In this document: positions 44,880-56,654 of the stretch, piece after piece | How the letters are laid out: each line of letters begins with the position of its first letter | How positions within the stretch are numbered: position 1 is the first letter of the stretch | Assembly (NCBI RefSeq): GCF_026210795.1 | Contig: NC_089448.1 | Location: 2,914,001-2,978,000, forward strand | From: Rhizophagus irregularis | Lineage: Eukaryota; Glomeromycota; Glomeromycetes; Glomerales; Glomeraceae | DNA length: 64,000 bases | Reading direction: 5' to 3' | Notes under the pieces: generated by a model | Told to the model about the DNA's origin: nothing | What the model saw: the letters and a program-made list of their open reading frames with translations, nothing else | Databases searched by the model: none | Translations under genes and position numbers: made by a program

Positions 44880-46125
44880 GTTTATCCCCTGCCATTTACA
44901 CAATAGTAAATGAGTATAAATATAGTATATTTTATTGTAGAATCTTTAATTTTTTTTCGCTTGGTTTTTTTTTTCATTTTAAAAAATTTTAAAAAAATAA
45001 TTAAAAGCTTCGGAACTATTACTATTACACTTGAAAAATAATGTTGAGAATACAAATAAATTAAAAGAAAGTTTTTCTGAATTACTCTATAGTATAATCA
45101 ATAGTTAATTTTTACTGCAAAATTTCCTAGAAACGGATAAATAAATACATATAAAATTTGCTACCTAGTAGGTATAACTACATCGTGTAAATGGTGCCGA
45201 TCACTGTGCAGAACGATTTACTGCCGAAAATTTAGCTGCGCCTCGCTTTTTGCTGCGTCTTAATTTCAACTTTTTTGAAAAAATTATCAAATTGCAATAG
45301 TAAAATTATTTATTCAATAAATAACTTCCAACTTAAAGTTCCAAGTTTCCCGGTTATATACCTCCGGTGTTGTATAGTATAGTTGACGAAAATCTATACA
45401 TTTTTTTTACACTATATAAGTGGTATATATCATATTATCCCAAATTTCGTAAAAAAAAAAATTTTTTGTTAATCTGGTTTCACATGATTACCTGTGTTAC
45501 CTGTTACAATGTTAACGGCTAGTAATTTTATAATTATATACTTTTTTCCATAATATTTAAATAAAAAAATGGATAATTATCAATTTAAATTATTATAGTT
45601 GTAAAAAAATTAAAATATATACAGTACAATTCCAACCATGGGTCTCTTTTTGTTAGACCGGAACTTTTTTAATAATACTTTTTTTTATTATTTTTTTTCT
45701 ACTTTTCTTTAATTCGTTCTTTCATAATATTATATAAGATCTAATTCATCTAAATATAAAACAAAAATTTTATTGCCACATTGATTTAAACTTATTTTAA
45801 TCCTGTTGCAACGCAACAGGCTACAGCTAGTAAATAAATAATTAAAAAACAAATGACTATTGGTTGAATACATTTTTTTTTTTTTTTTTTGATAAACGTA
45901 TAGTTACTTTATTTAGTAAACGTGAAAGAATATACAATATTATAGATTCTGGGTTGTAAATGTATCCAAATAACAATATTAGCGCCCATTCTGCAAGATT
46001 AGGTCACTCCGGTTACTTAGTTTGGAAATTTACTGATTACACACTAAATATACAAAATCGTGCTATGTTACTCAATAGAAAAAATCTCTATTAACTTCTA
46101 CTTACTAACGCTTGCTTATTTTTTT
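44880..46125. other. Non-coding stretch before MSQN copy J
   Basis: AT-rich apart from a GC-richer patch at 45170-45260 ('gctgcgcctcgctttttgct') and the Helitron-like end at 45802. No gene was found. Confidence 0.5.
45802..45831 (+). mobile_element. Helitron-like 3' terminus
   Basis: A perfect 8-bp hairpin (CCTGTTGC-aac-GCAACAGG) is followed six bases later by CTAGT, fitting the CTRRT end of Helitrons. A decayed relative with the same spacing lies at 56469-56498. The corresponding 5' end was not located. Confidence 0.45.
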
Positions 46126-46130
46126 TTTGT

Positions 46131-46137
46131 TATAAAA
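46131..46137 (+). promoter_or_regulatory. TATA box of MSQN copy J
   Basis: TATAAAATGGCTCAAAATTT begins 92 bases before the start and closely matches copy A (909). In J an upstream frame from that ATG ends in a stop before the gene, so it does not extend the protein. Confidence 0.65.
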
Positions 46138-46222
46138 TGGCTCAAAATTTCTTCCTCAAAAAAAAAAGGATCAATCTGTTTAAACTTTTTCGTAATTTAT
46201 AAATATCGTTCAAAACTCAACT

Positions 46223-46678
46223 ATGAATCAAAATACTTTACAAAAAAATCAAAATAATCAAAATAAGCCGACCTTTACTGAATTCAGTAATTTGCAATCT
46301 ACTGTTATTCAACCGGGACGTTCTTCAAATATTAATTATAATGATGAGAATGTCAACTCTTCTGATAATATTTTTCCATCATTTTATACAAACACCGATA
46401 ACTCAGAACAACAACCCACTTCTAATGAACATATCGCTTCAACTCCAACTCCAATTTCCTCATCGTATACTCCGCAGTATGTTGGGCCGCAGCAACCTAT
46501 TGAAAATATTCCTTCTCCACTTGGTTCATTTAACATGACTACTATCCACCCTTCTCAACCTGAAATCTTTAGTTTTGATATTCCAGGATTCAAAATTATC
46601 GTCATACCTACTTTTTCTCAACAAGATAATAATCATTTGAATTATTCTTCAAATATCACGAATACCCAATATCAATGA
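46223..46678 (+). CDS. MSQN-family protein copy J, intact
   Basis: An intact frame of 151 codons, starting MNQNTLQKNQ, so the second residue differs from the other copies. It has three Lys and one Arg, more basic residues than the other intact members, but no Cys or Trp. All family blocks are present: LQSTVIQP (residues 25-32), FPSFYTNTDNSEQQP, QYVGPQQPIENIPSPLGSFN, and FSFDIPGFKIIVIPTFSQQD near the end. It ends NTQYQ, five residues shorter than C. The 3' end is nearly identical to fragment H. AATAAA lies near 46810. The function is unknown. Confidence 0.8.
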   Translation: MNQNTLQKNQNNQNKPTFTEFSNLQSTVIQPGRSSNINYNDENVNSSDNIFPSFYTNTDNSEQQPTSNEHIASTPTPISSSYTPQYVGPQQPIENIPSPLGSFNMTTIHPSQPEIFSFDIPGFKIIVIPTFSQQDNNHLNYSSNITNTQYQ

Positions 46679-46679
46679 T

Positions 46680-49640
46680 AAAATTTTGATTTATTAATTT
46701 TATTTTTTTAAACCTTTTTATTTATTTTATTTATTTTTTTATATTTATTATTTTTATTTGTATTTTAACCTGTATTTCTTTATATTGTATAACTGTTATT
46801 TCATATGAATAAAATATTATTATTTATCCTTACAAACACTTTTAAATTAAATTATGTGAATAATAACTTTGGTTTATAGGCGAAATAAAAAGATTTTTTT
46901 TTAAGACAATACGCCAACACCCAACGTCTACCGAACACAAAAAATATTTAACCTTGTATGTACAGTATTTAACTTAATGATAACGTTACACTTTGTTATA
47001 CTTTATAATCATGTTATTAATTGATTGCATATACTTTAGACGCGTTCTTTATTTAGTTTAGTAAAAAATATATTATAAATAGGTTATTTGGCTTCTTTTT
47101 TACCGCTCGAGAATATTTTCAGGTAACATTTCCTGATATTATATAATATACTATACATTTATATGCATCTAAAAAGAGAGGCACGTTCACCATATGATAA
47201 AATAAAATTGCATTATTTAGAAAGGCTGCATTGCTTATCGGAAGCTATCATCCCAAGTAAAAATTGTAAACAGGTTTGTAAAATTATTTAATAATTGATT
47301 AAAAAAATTCTTTCGTCATTTAGATCTACCGACGATCGAGCACTTGGCAAAGAATAGGAAGTTGAGGTTGGATCATCTTCAAATGAAGCGAAAAAGAGGA
47401 GCAGAAAGATTATGACTAAGATTGTACGTGTTATATATTTCAAAACCGGATAAAGTTTGAAAAGAACAAGATTATCTTATTCATTAAAAGTAATATTAAT
47501 AATTGAAGAAGTAATAGGATAAAAAATATTGTGTAGTGTATTCACAATTAGTTGTTCTTGAATTTACATGTTTATGTCAATTACAACATTTGAAAGGCTT
47601 TTGAAGCTAAAAAATTAGTAATCTAATTTTAACGGATACATAACATTCGTATGAGAATAAACTTTAGTGAATTTTTTATTAAACGCTTTGGTAAAATAAA
47701 ACATTGAATATATCTTCTTTCTATGGTACATTATTTCATATCTATTAGGAAAATATGTTGTATCTATTAATTAAATCAAAAATATATTAATATTATACAA
47801 TATTGTAAGAACATATGAACGTCCTCAGACTTTTTTATATAACATCTCTAAGCCCATAAATAAGCTATAAAATACCACGTGGACAATCTTTTATTGCAAA
47901 AAAAAAAAGTAAAATAAAATATTTACCTCAAATCCTGAAACTTTTGCACAATAAATGGCACAAACATGTCTTTCAATTCCTTGCTTTCCTTTCTAAAGAA
48001 TCATCTTTCAAAACTACATCAGAAACTTTAATAATTAAAACATGCTACTTATTTTCTCTAACGGTTTTAAAATTCCCGGCAACGAACGAAAAACTTGATA
48101 TTTTAAGGTTTTTGATTTTACAGCCGTAGAATTATCGTCTTTTTTATTCATGATTCGCAAAAATTTCATTATGCGAATATTATATAATGAAAATAAATTA
48201 ATAAATTAATTAAACATATACAATTTATTTAAATTTAAATAAGTATCTTTACTAAAAAAAAAGTTTTAATATCGCTTCTGTTGAATAAGTTAATTATAAT
48301 CACTAAAGATTTCTTCATTAATAATTCTCACGAAATAAATTCTTCAAATTGTCACGATATCTTCAATGATGGAATTATACAAGAGACTTTTATTTAACTC
48401 TAAATTCCCATTTAATTAAATTTATTATTATTTCACTTTAAATTATCTTGTTTTAAGATAACTTAATAAGAAAAGAACGGGTAAATTAACGAATTTGATT
48501 AGAATGAAAATTATAGTTGGGCGACTTTATGTATTTACGATTTTGATCAAACCTATACGACTACTACATATACTAGCGACCAAATAGATTTTAATGCAGA
48601 AGTTGGTAAATGTGCTATATGAGCAGTATAAAGATTATTATAATGTACCACTTTTTGGTGAGAGTTGTTTAATGTTTTCAAGTAATCAATGGTATTCTTC
48701 AACATGTTCTATATTAATATTTCGAAATTGATTGATAATTATGAATATTTAATTTTTGCATCTTCTCAATTTCTTATCGAGATTGAGATACGAACAAGAG
48801 GGTAACAGCTTTCGATAAACTAAGAAAAATTGATTGTAACCTTTTCATCATTGATTCATTTTTTTAGATAGGACAGAATTGAAGGCTAATAATCCTTTCT
48901 ATTTTGGAACGGAAGATCGTGAAGCGAGATTATTTTATATAAATTATCGTTTCGTTGGTTAAAAAAGTTCTTGATAAATTATCAAGGTAATTTTTTCAAG
49001 TCTGCAGTCGATCAGGCATTTAAAGAATTATTCATTAATAAAATAAATTTAATTTCTTAATATTTATATTTAAATAACTAATTTGTTTTTTTTCTTGCTT
49101 GATTCAATTGATTCATGATATACACACTCCTGTGAAATCATGGAATGTGGGCGTTTTTATAGTGTAACAAACTTTTCACTCCTCACGTGATTAAAATGTG
49201 GCACGAATTTTATACTTTACCAAAAAAAATTGATGTTATGTACTACTTTGAATTTAGTTAATCCTGTCTTATTTTTGCGGATGGATATTTGAACTAAATT
49301 AAATTTGATTGGATGATTCATGCATTATTCACCAGAAATATGTAAGCTTTTACTGCATGATCTATTAATTTTAAACTTTGATTGAAATTACATTAATACC
49401 AATCGGTTAAACAATAGAATTAGACCAAACTTTTCAATTAAAGTTTAATGCATTTTTTTTAAAAAAAATAATCTCAAAATTTTCTATATTACGGTACTAT
49501 AAAAATAACGAACCGTATATTGTAAAATGTAAAAAGCTATAGCTATTAAACTATACTAAAATTAATGCAATAAAATTACAAGGAAAATTAGTTATCAGTT
49601 ATATTATTAATAACTCTAACGGATGCTTGTCTTCTCAGTT
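46680..49640. other. Non-coding, with short coding-like traces
   Basis: The first 200 bases hold the 3' UTR of copy J and a short arm start. Pieces near 47330-47440 ('ccgacgatcgagcacttggc') and 48480-48620 have less AT bias and short open frames with possible splice sites, but no domain could be recognised. Confidence 0.45.
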
Positions 49641-49641
49641 T

Positions 49642-50973
49642 TCACCAACGAGTCATAGTACGTCTTGTGGAATTGAACTTTTGAAGAGCTTTATAACCCT
49701 TATTTTCATTTTCCAGTTCAAACCGAATATTTTTTTTATAAAATTCAAGCATCTAATAATAATAAATAATCAATAAAATAAGTTGTTTATTATATAATTA
49801 AATATTGAGTTCTCGAAATTTTCAATAATAATAATAATAATAATATATAATTAAATACCTTTTGAGGACATTTAGCATGAAGTTCTTCAAGGAGATGCCT
49901 TGACCTACTTCCTGATTTCCTAGAAATATATAAATTATTTTATAATTTCCTTAAATGTTATTAAAAATTTCAATTTTTTTAGATTTACCAATTAAGATAT
50001 CCCACTATTATTCCTTGATCATTAAGTTCAAGAAATTCAATATCAATAGAATCTTCATCCCAATTAAGACTTTCTTTAGGATCGCGAATTTCAGGATCCA
50101 ACAATTCTTTCATTAAAGAAGGTTTAATTCTTTGCAAAAATATAGGTGGTGGATATAATTGAGTTTGTGAAGACTGTGCAACAGTTGATGAACTTGGTCT
50201 TGCAGTTAATTTTGAAGTCGTTGATGTTTCCTGTTCAGATTGATCTCTCTTATTAGGATAAATATTTTCTGCAGTAATGTTACGCGCAGGATTACTAATA
50301 GTATTTTCGTCAGAACTATCATCAACGTTGAGAATATCACAATTTATCCTTCTCTGATAGCGAGATTTTGTTGAACTACTACTATCTAGAAAATGCGGAG
50401 ATTTATCATTTCCATTAGCATCACAATAATTATTTATTTTTTTAGATTGCAGGGATTCATTAAAATCATTTTTAATTTCGATTTCTATCTCCAAAGATGG
50501 ACTCTTCCTAGACCTCCTTTCTAAATCAACTTTTTTCCAATATTCCTTAATCAATTTATCTGCAAATCTAATGTATTTTTAAAACATTATTAAATAAAAT
50601 AAGTTGTAAAAATGGGTTAAGATTGAAATAGACACTTACACATTCGTATGGTTTTCCCACGTGTTATATTCTGATGACCATCCTTTCCATTTCAATAGAT
50701 ATTGTAACTTTCCCTAAAAAACGTAATAACGATTAAATCATTTTGAAATAAGTAATATACAACAAATAAATAAATGAATGAATGTATTACTTTCTTAAAT
50801 CTATGTTCAAGTACTTTTTCAACAGTGTACTCTTTGACAGATTCATTTTCACACTCGTCGTCATCAATTATATATTGTTCAATGACTCGATCTAAATTTT
50901 CTTTTCCAGTATTTTGTTCTACACATTCCAAATCAATAATATCTCCACCGAGAAATAGTGGATTGATTGACAT
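49642..50973 (-). CDS. HP1-type heterochromatin protein (chromodomain plus chromoshadow)
   Basis: Five exons join into one intact 335-codon frame: 50973-50791, 50713-50640, 50567-49989, 49919-49859 and 49752-49642. All four introns (77, 72, 69 and 106 bases) have GT-AG ends and consistent phase. Residues 48-97 are a chromodomain (EYTVEKVLEHRF, then YLLKWKGWSSEYNTWE), with Tyr, Trp and Tyr in the expected aromatic-cage places for binding methylated histone H3 tails. Residues about 258-311 form a chromoshadow domain (GYLNWKSG, then HLLEELHAKCPQKMLEFY), the dimer and partner-binding module of HP1. The linker is Ser/Thr-rich. HP1 proteins act in the nucleus in heterochromatin, which suits a transposon-rich genome. 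The chromoshadow ends only appear once the third and fourth introns are removed. The role is well supported by domains; the exact orthologue is not known. Confidence 0.9.
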
Positions 50974-53900
50974 TTTTAAAAAAAAACCAGTGTATTGGGA
51001 TTCCAGTACTAGCAACCGTACAGTATTTAAATTGGTAAAGAAATCTTGAACTATTATTATTAATATCAACGTAAGTCATAGCCTATAAATATAATGGATT
51101 GTAATATTTTTGTGATTATTGTAAGATGACTTGAACATGATGTCATTGTATCTAAGTATTCGAAATATTTAAACTTCAAGTTCAACTGTAAACGTAGTAA
51201 TTACATCATTTTCCTTTAGAATAACATTTATGAAAAAAAAAATTCTTATTTTAAATATAAAATTGTTAATACCCGCCGTTTTATCTTAGGAATATTAAAA
51301 ATCTTAGTGTGATTATATGGAATAATTCGTTACGCATTTTAAAATTACTAATAAATTCATTGGAGAATTTATATAAACTGAACTATATCGTCATTATACA
51401 CCTGCCGTATTATGAATTATGTATAATACGAAGTTAGTTGCTTTTTCATTATTAATTGTTAAACAAAATAGATCAAGGAAATATTTAATTCGCTCTGAGT
51501 AGTTTCCGTATCAATGTTAGCAGTAAATTTAATTGACAGTTTAGCTATACTAATTGTATTAAATATTATCAGCTTATAAATATTTGAGTATTGAACTCTA
51601 CGAAATTCAACCTATTTAATATCCGTTTTTACATACAATCGGAATAAATAGGAAATAAAATTTTATGCAAATAATTCTGTGTAATTTACGATATTATCAC
51701 ATTGTGTATTAAAAAGGAAATTACATATCCAAAGGAATTAATAAAATTATATTAAATTGTATTTATTTAATGATTAGTGTACTTTAATAATATAAATAAT
51801 TGAGTTAATCTTTTAGCTACTAAAAAGTATTTCCTTTGATTACTATACTATTGCTCAACGAACCTCAGCACTTGCTAAAAAAATCGAATGACATTATTTA
51901 GGTCATATCTATTAGTCATAACCATTGAAGAACAATCGGAAAATATGGAATGTATTACTTAGATGTTATGTGTCTTCATCACATCCATCATGTGTTGAAT
52001 CATAACTTGACTTGATAGGGAAGACCAAATTACTGTAGTATAAAATTGGTAAATTATAGTCAAAAATAGGAATATTAGAAAATGATGAAAATGATGCCCC
52101 TATCCTATCGAAGTGTTTAATTATTAGTCATTATTAGTCACCATGTATCCGAAAGTAATAAAATTTTTCTTAAACTTTCTTTCCACGAAAAATAGGTTCA
52201 TTCTTCAAACCTACAAACTTCTTTTTATTAAACATTTTATTACTCTAATGGAAAAAATATACTTTACGGAAAAATATAAAAAAAATTTCCTTAAAAACTT
52301 TTTTTTCGTAATAAATACACTTTCTTTCTACGATAAATAGGTTGTATTTCTAGGCGAAACTTTCTGGCAGTTTAAAACTTCGGAAGGCTGACATTACAAA
52401 GGTTCCTGGCGGTTAAAAAAGAATGACCTATAAAACTGAAAGAGAAAAATGGTTAACCTATGTACACTCGGTTAAGCAAGTAGATTCGATCTGATCCGAT
52501 TCGAATCATCCGAATAGCCAACAATTAAGGATTAAAGCACGTGGAGATAATATCCTCAGCATAGGGGTGTTTGGCGAAATTAATGATAAAAGGCGTTCGA
52601 AATTAATGGTAATCCCTATTTCTCCTCACTAAACGCTGTAGGCCTCACCGGATACTATCATGTTTGTGATTGACCTCAAGGTACTACCCGTGTATCCTAT
52701 AATTGAAGACAACCAGGCATAAACACGACCAGAAGCATCCAAACCCACACTTCCACACTCCCAACCTACACACAAACTCACATACCTAAGGGAAGATGTA
52801 AAGAAAAAGGGCTTAAAAGAAGACCTAACAAAGAGAAGAACTTAGTTAAATTTTGTTATTATTGTATTAGAGGATTTTTTATATATAAATATAAATAAAG
52901 TTTACATCTCATTTAAAAGTGTAAATAAAAAATGGAGATTTTATAGATTAAGTCCGAATTTGAAATTTTTACATTATAATAGTATCAAATATTTAAGTGA
53001 TTTGGTTTTTTTTTAAAAAAAAAATAAACAAATGTTTTTTTTTATTAAATGTTATCTTTTGATTTTAGTTGACTTTATCTTTAGTGACTGATATAATGAC
53101 ATACCTTTACCACACACCAGGATCACCAACTAAAGCTATATTACCTATAATATTTTTAATTTTAGCAGTAAATGATTCAGTTTATTTGTAATTAGTATTT
53201 ATAGTAGAACCATTAACTAAAAAAAAGAATAAAAATAAATATAATATTCTTAGAATAATTTTCAAATTAATTATTTACCAATTATTATTTCTTTAAAGTT
53301 GAAATTTCTTCATTCTATCAGTGATCATAAATCTCTGCATTTACCTATTATGAGAAAGAAGAAATTATTAATAGTGTGCTAAATTTTTATTTAATGGTAA
53401 AGAAGACATAGCCAATTCCTCCTTTAGAATTAGCAGACTTTATCAATAACAAAGTAGGATGTTATTTGCTTGAGTTGGTTATCAAGTGAACTAGAGAAAT
53501 AAAAAAAAAAGAAAAAAAAAAGAAAAAAAGGGAATAAAAAAATAAAATAAAAATAAAATAAAAAAGAAAAAGCAGGTAATTTCATAGGAATTACCCACTT
53601 TGCTCACCCTTACCCAACCCAAACAAATAAATCCAGTACCCTCCTAAGTAAAATTTGTGAACTCCCCGACTCAATGAGTTATCCGTTCTAATTTTAGCTT
53701 AGGAAGTTACCCACTTTGCAAATAAAAAAATACACACCTCTTTTAAAGTCTCTTGAGCCATTTTACACTCATCTAGAAAACTGGTAATGCACCATTCAGA
53801 CTGCTTTCATCTGTTGTCTAATGTTTCAATACAAAATAGTGCTATAACTGATAAATAAAAAAAGGAATAAATATGATTCAATGATAAGAAGTCAGATAAC

Positions 53901-54300
53901 AAATATAAAGTATAAGTATAAACATTTAAAAAAAAAATTTTTCACATTTTTAATATTTGATACGCACCCTTTTTCAAGAACTCCTCTAAGAAATAAGTTT
54001 ATAAAACAACTGAAAAAAACAAGATAAAACACCAAACACTCAAACTCACATCCAAACCCAGCAACAGTATGGATCGTCCCGTCATCTTTTTTTTTTTGTT
54101 AGGAGAGTTTAGAACTCGGAAGCAACATTATTATTAGCCTTTTGTTCATATTATTATTAGGTATGTGTCGTTTGATAATATCTGATTTCGCAAGAATTTT
54201 TAGTATATTTTCTTTGATGGTTTTTGTGTTTATTGTGTTGTAAAATTTTTCTTGAAAAAAAAAAAAAGGCTAAATAATTTCTAACAAATATTTATGATAA
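50974..54300. other. Mostly non-coding, with an unidentified element fragment
   Basis: A TATA-like 'tatatttata' lies on the minus strand near 51085, about 110 bases before the HP1-type start. Bases 52480-52860 are of balanced composition ('ggtgtttggcgaaattaatg', 'accctacaccacac'-like C-rich runs) and resemble the tail of a retroelement, unidentified. Bases 53130-53180 read NIALVGDPGVW on the minus strand, a tiny P-loop-like trace with a stop. The rest is AT-rich. Confidence 0.45.
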
Positions 54301-54304
54301 ACAA

Positions 54305-54982
54305 CCCTATAAAAAATAAATGTCCGGAAAATGTCTACGAAAATGTCCGGAAATTGTCCAGAATAAATCTGGCATGTCCAGAAATTGTCCGGAAAATGTC
54401 TATTTTTTGCTACAAATTTGATACCTAAAATTTTGACATATCCGGACTTTGTCCAGAATATATCCAGAATTTGTCCAGTATAAAAATTTTGGACAAATTC
54501 CGGACAGATAAACCTGGACAAATTCCGGACATAGTAAAAATTCAGATAATTTGAGCTGGACAAATTCCGGACATGAAAAAATTCTGGACAAATTCTGGAC
54601 GCTACTTCCAAAAAAGGATAAATTAATTTTGTAAAAAAATGCAAAAAGCACAAGACTGACATTCATAACCTTCTTTGTCATACTAATTAAATTTGCTGAG
54701 CAGGCAAAAATACTATATATCTATGATATAAAACATTAAGTTAAAAGCAATTATAATGATGGTCACCTGTTGATCATCTTTTTGTGCCAAATTTTATGAA
54801 AAAATATTTCAGGTCAATTTCCGGACAAATTCTGGACAAAATGAGTGTCCGGAAACGAGTGTGTTTTCGGAACAATTTCTGGACATGGTACCTGGCATTT
54901 TCTGGACATTTTCCGGACAATTATTTAGACAAATTTTCCGGACAATTTCTGGACAATTTCCGGACACTTATTTTTTATAGGG
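54305..54982. mobile_element. CpG-rich inverted-repeat MITE with TCCGGA clusters, copy 2
   Basis: The element starts CCCTATAAAAAATAAATGTC and ends in the inverted counterpart (gacacttattttttataggg), flanked by CAA on both sides (54302-54304 and 54983-54985). It is 678 bp. The two outer parts carry many TCCGGA, TCTGGA and TCCAGA motifs; the middle (54600-54810) is ordinary AT-rich sequence. It is the same family as 36111-36375. Open frames in it come from the repeats. Confidence 0.82.
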
Positions 54983-55049
54983 CAACCTTATTTTCTTGTA
55001 ATATAGGACAAACTGGACATAGTATTGTCATTTCTGATAGCTAGTAGTA

Positions 55050-55400
55050 GTCTTCACTTAACGCGTCTTCACTTTAACGCGTCTATATAGGCTCCGCCAA
55101 ACTCTATTTCAGTTAAAGGAGGCAGTTTCTGGTAATAATAGTCTTCACTTAACGCCGTCTATATAGGCTCCGTCTTCAGTTAAAGATAAGGTATTGAGAA
55201 CTAAAAGAAAAAAAAAAACTTTTTTTTTCGACAAACGACAGTTGTTCACGTACGAACAACTTTTTTTTGTTGCTGAGTTATTGAAATAAAAAATAAACGT
55301 ACGAAAAAATAAGTTAAACGTACAAAAAAGTATTCGCGTCTATATAGGCTCCGTCTTCAGTTAAAGATAAGGTATTGAGAACTAAAAGAAACCAAGAAAA
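55050..55400 (+). repeat. Direct repeats around 'gtctatataggctccgtctt'
   Basis: A unit of about 55 bp ('gtctatataggctccgtctt' to 'gaactaaaagaaa') occurs at 55147-55210 and again at 55338-55391. A third, diverged start lies at 55081, with extra 'gtcttcacttaacgc' copies before it. Between the units are several 'acgtacgaa' motifs. Confidence 0.8.
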
Positions 55401-56465
55401 AAAAAGCCCAAATGGGACCTATATATATATAAAAAAAAATATGAGACTCAGATGTGTCCATTACACGATTATTTATTATCAATATTACAGTATTAATTTT
55501 TACTAACTATGACTCATATGACTCAAATAGATGTCTGTTACGCGATTTATTATTTGCTATATATATTATTCTTCTGATTATTCTGATTATTAATCAAAAT
55601 AGTAAAATCTGTTAACTAATTGTTATTATACCAGCATATCGGAATCTGAATAAAATCCGTTCATAGCACAGTACGATAATTCCCGAGCCATTTTTTAGCC
55701 ACTTTTGGAAATGAGTATCGAATGGCTTTTCCTTTTCATCCGTCCTTGTCAGATTTTTCAGGAGTAGGCGTCCTTCAGATACTGCGAGACATCAGGGTAG
55801 AGAGTGACAGACAGAGAAATTTTTTACCGACACAAAAATTCTTTTATTTTAGTTATGTCTACACGTCCTGTATAAAAGATAACTATTTAAATTTAAATAA
55901 ATTGTATAATAATACACAATCAATGAGAGTGCATATGGAACTCTGAAACTCTTAAAATGTTACGTGACGTGATGACAATATAGGTAATATAGATAGATTG
56001 ATCAGTAACATCAGTAACTTTGTTACTATGTTGACATTATTGTAAAATTTTCATATACAAAATACACAAATATACTATCGACTTCATGGGTATTATGGGT
56101 ATTGCTATTACATAATTTATAAAAATTGTACAACAATAAAATATATAAAGTTCAATGTTTTAATTCCTTTTCATATATTTTTTCTTTATAGCTCGCAAAA
56201 AAATTTTGTTTTTACATTATAAAGCATTCGACTGATATATCCTGGTCACCGAAAAACCATAAGGTAAGCTAAAGATCCCTGCTTAGCTTCTCAGTGTGTG
56301 CATATGTTGTTAGATTGTCGGGTTGAGCCAATCAATTACACTTTGAATCCAAGAAATGGTGTCACGTGATATTAGATAAATCATGGGTTCGTTATTTTTT
56401 CAATTTGCGTAAAAATTTGCCAAGTGTCCTGTACATTATGAAATTAGCTGTAATGGGCAAGTCCC
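55400..56465. other. Non-coding stretch
   Basis: No gene recognised. A patch at 55720-55830 is less AT-rich but carries no known motif. Confidence 0.5.
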
Positions 56466-56468
56466 AAT

Positions 56469-56498
56469 CCCGGCGCAATGCGACAGGTTACACCTAGT
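56469..56498 (+). mobile_element. Decayed Helitron-like 3' terminus
   Basis: 'cccggcgcaatgcgacagg' is a weakened hairpin related to the one at 45802, followed by 'ttacacCTAGT' with the same six-base spacing. It supports a shared element family with at least two copies here. Confidence 0.4.
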
Positions 56499-56654
56499 AT
56501 ACCTATATACTTATTTCATTGTTTAGCCAGTTACCTTGTAATATTTATCATTAATTGAAGAAAATTTTCTACGCATCAGTATTTGGTCTTTATAAGTAAA
56601 AAGCTAATAGAAGACATGATAAAATATATCATGTGAATTTAATGACTGAAATTT

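Noticed and set aside
49985-50554. Stand-alone 189-residue acidic protein ending at 49985
   Set aside because: It is one exon of the HP1-type gene; the apparent stop lies in an intron with GT-AG ends and the frame continues in exon 4.
53130-53180. P-loop ATPase gene (ALVGDPGV on the minus strand)
   Set aside because: Only about ten residues, followed at once by a stop, with no further ATPase motif.
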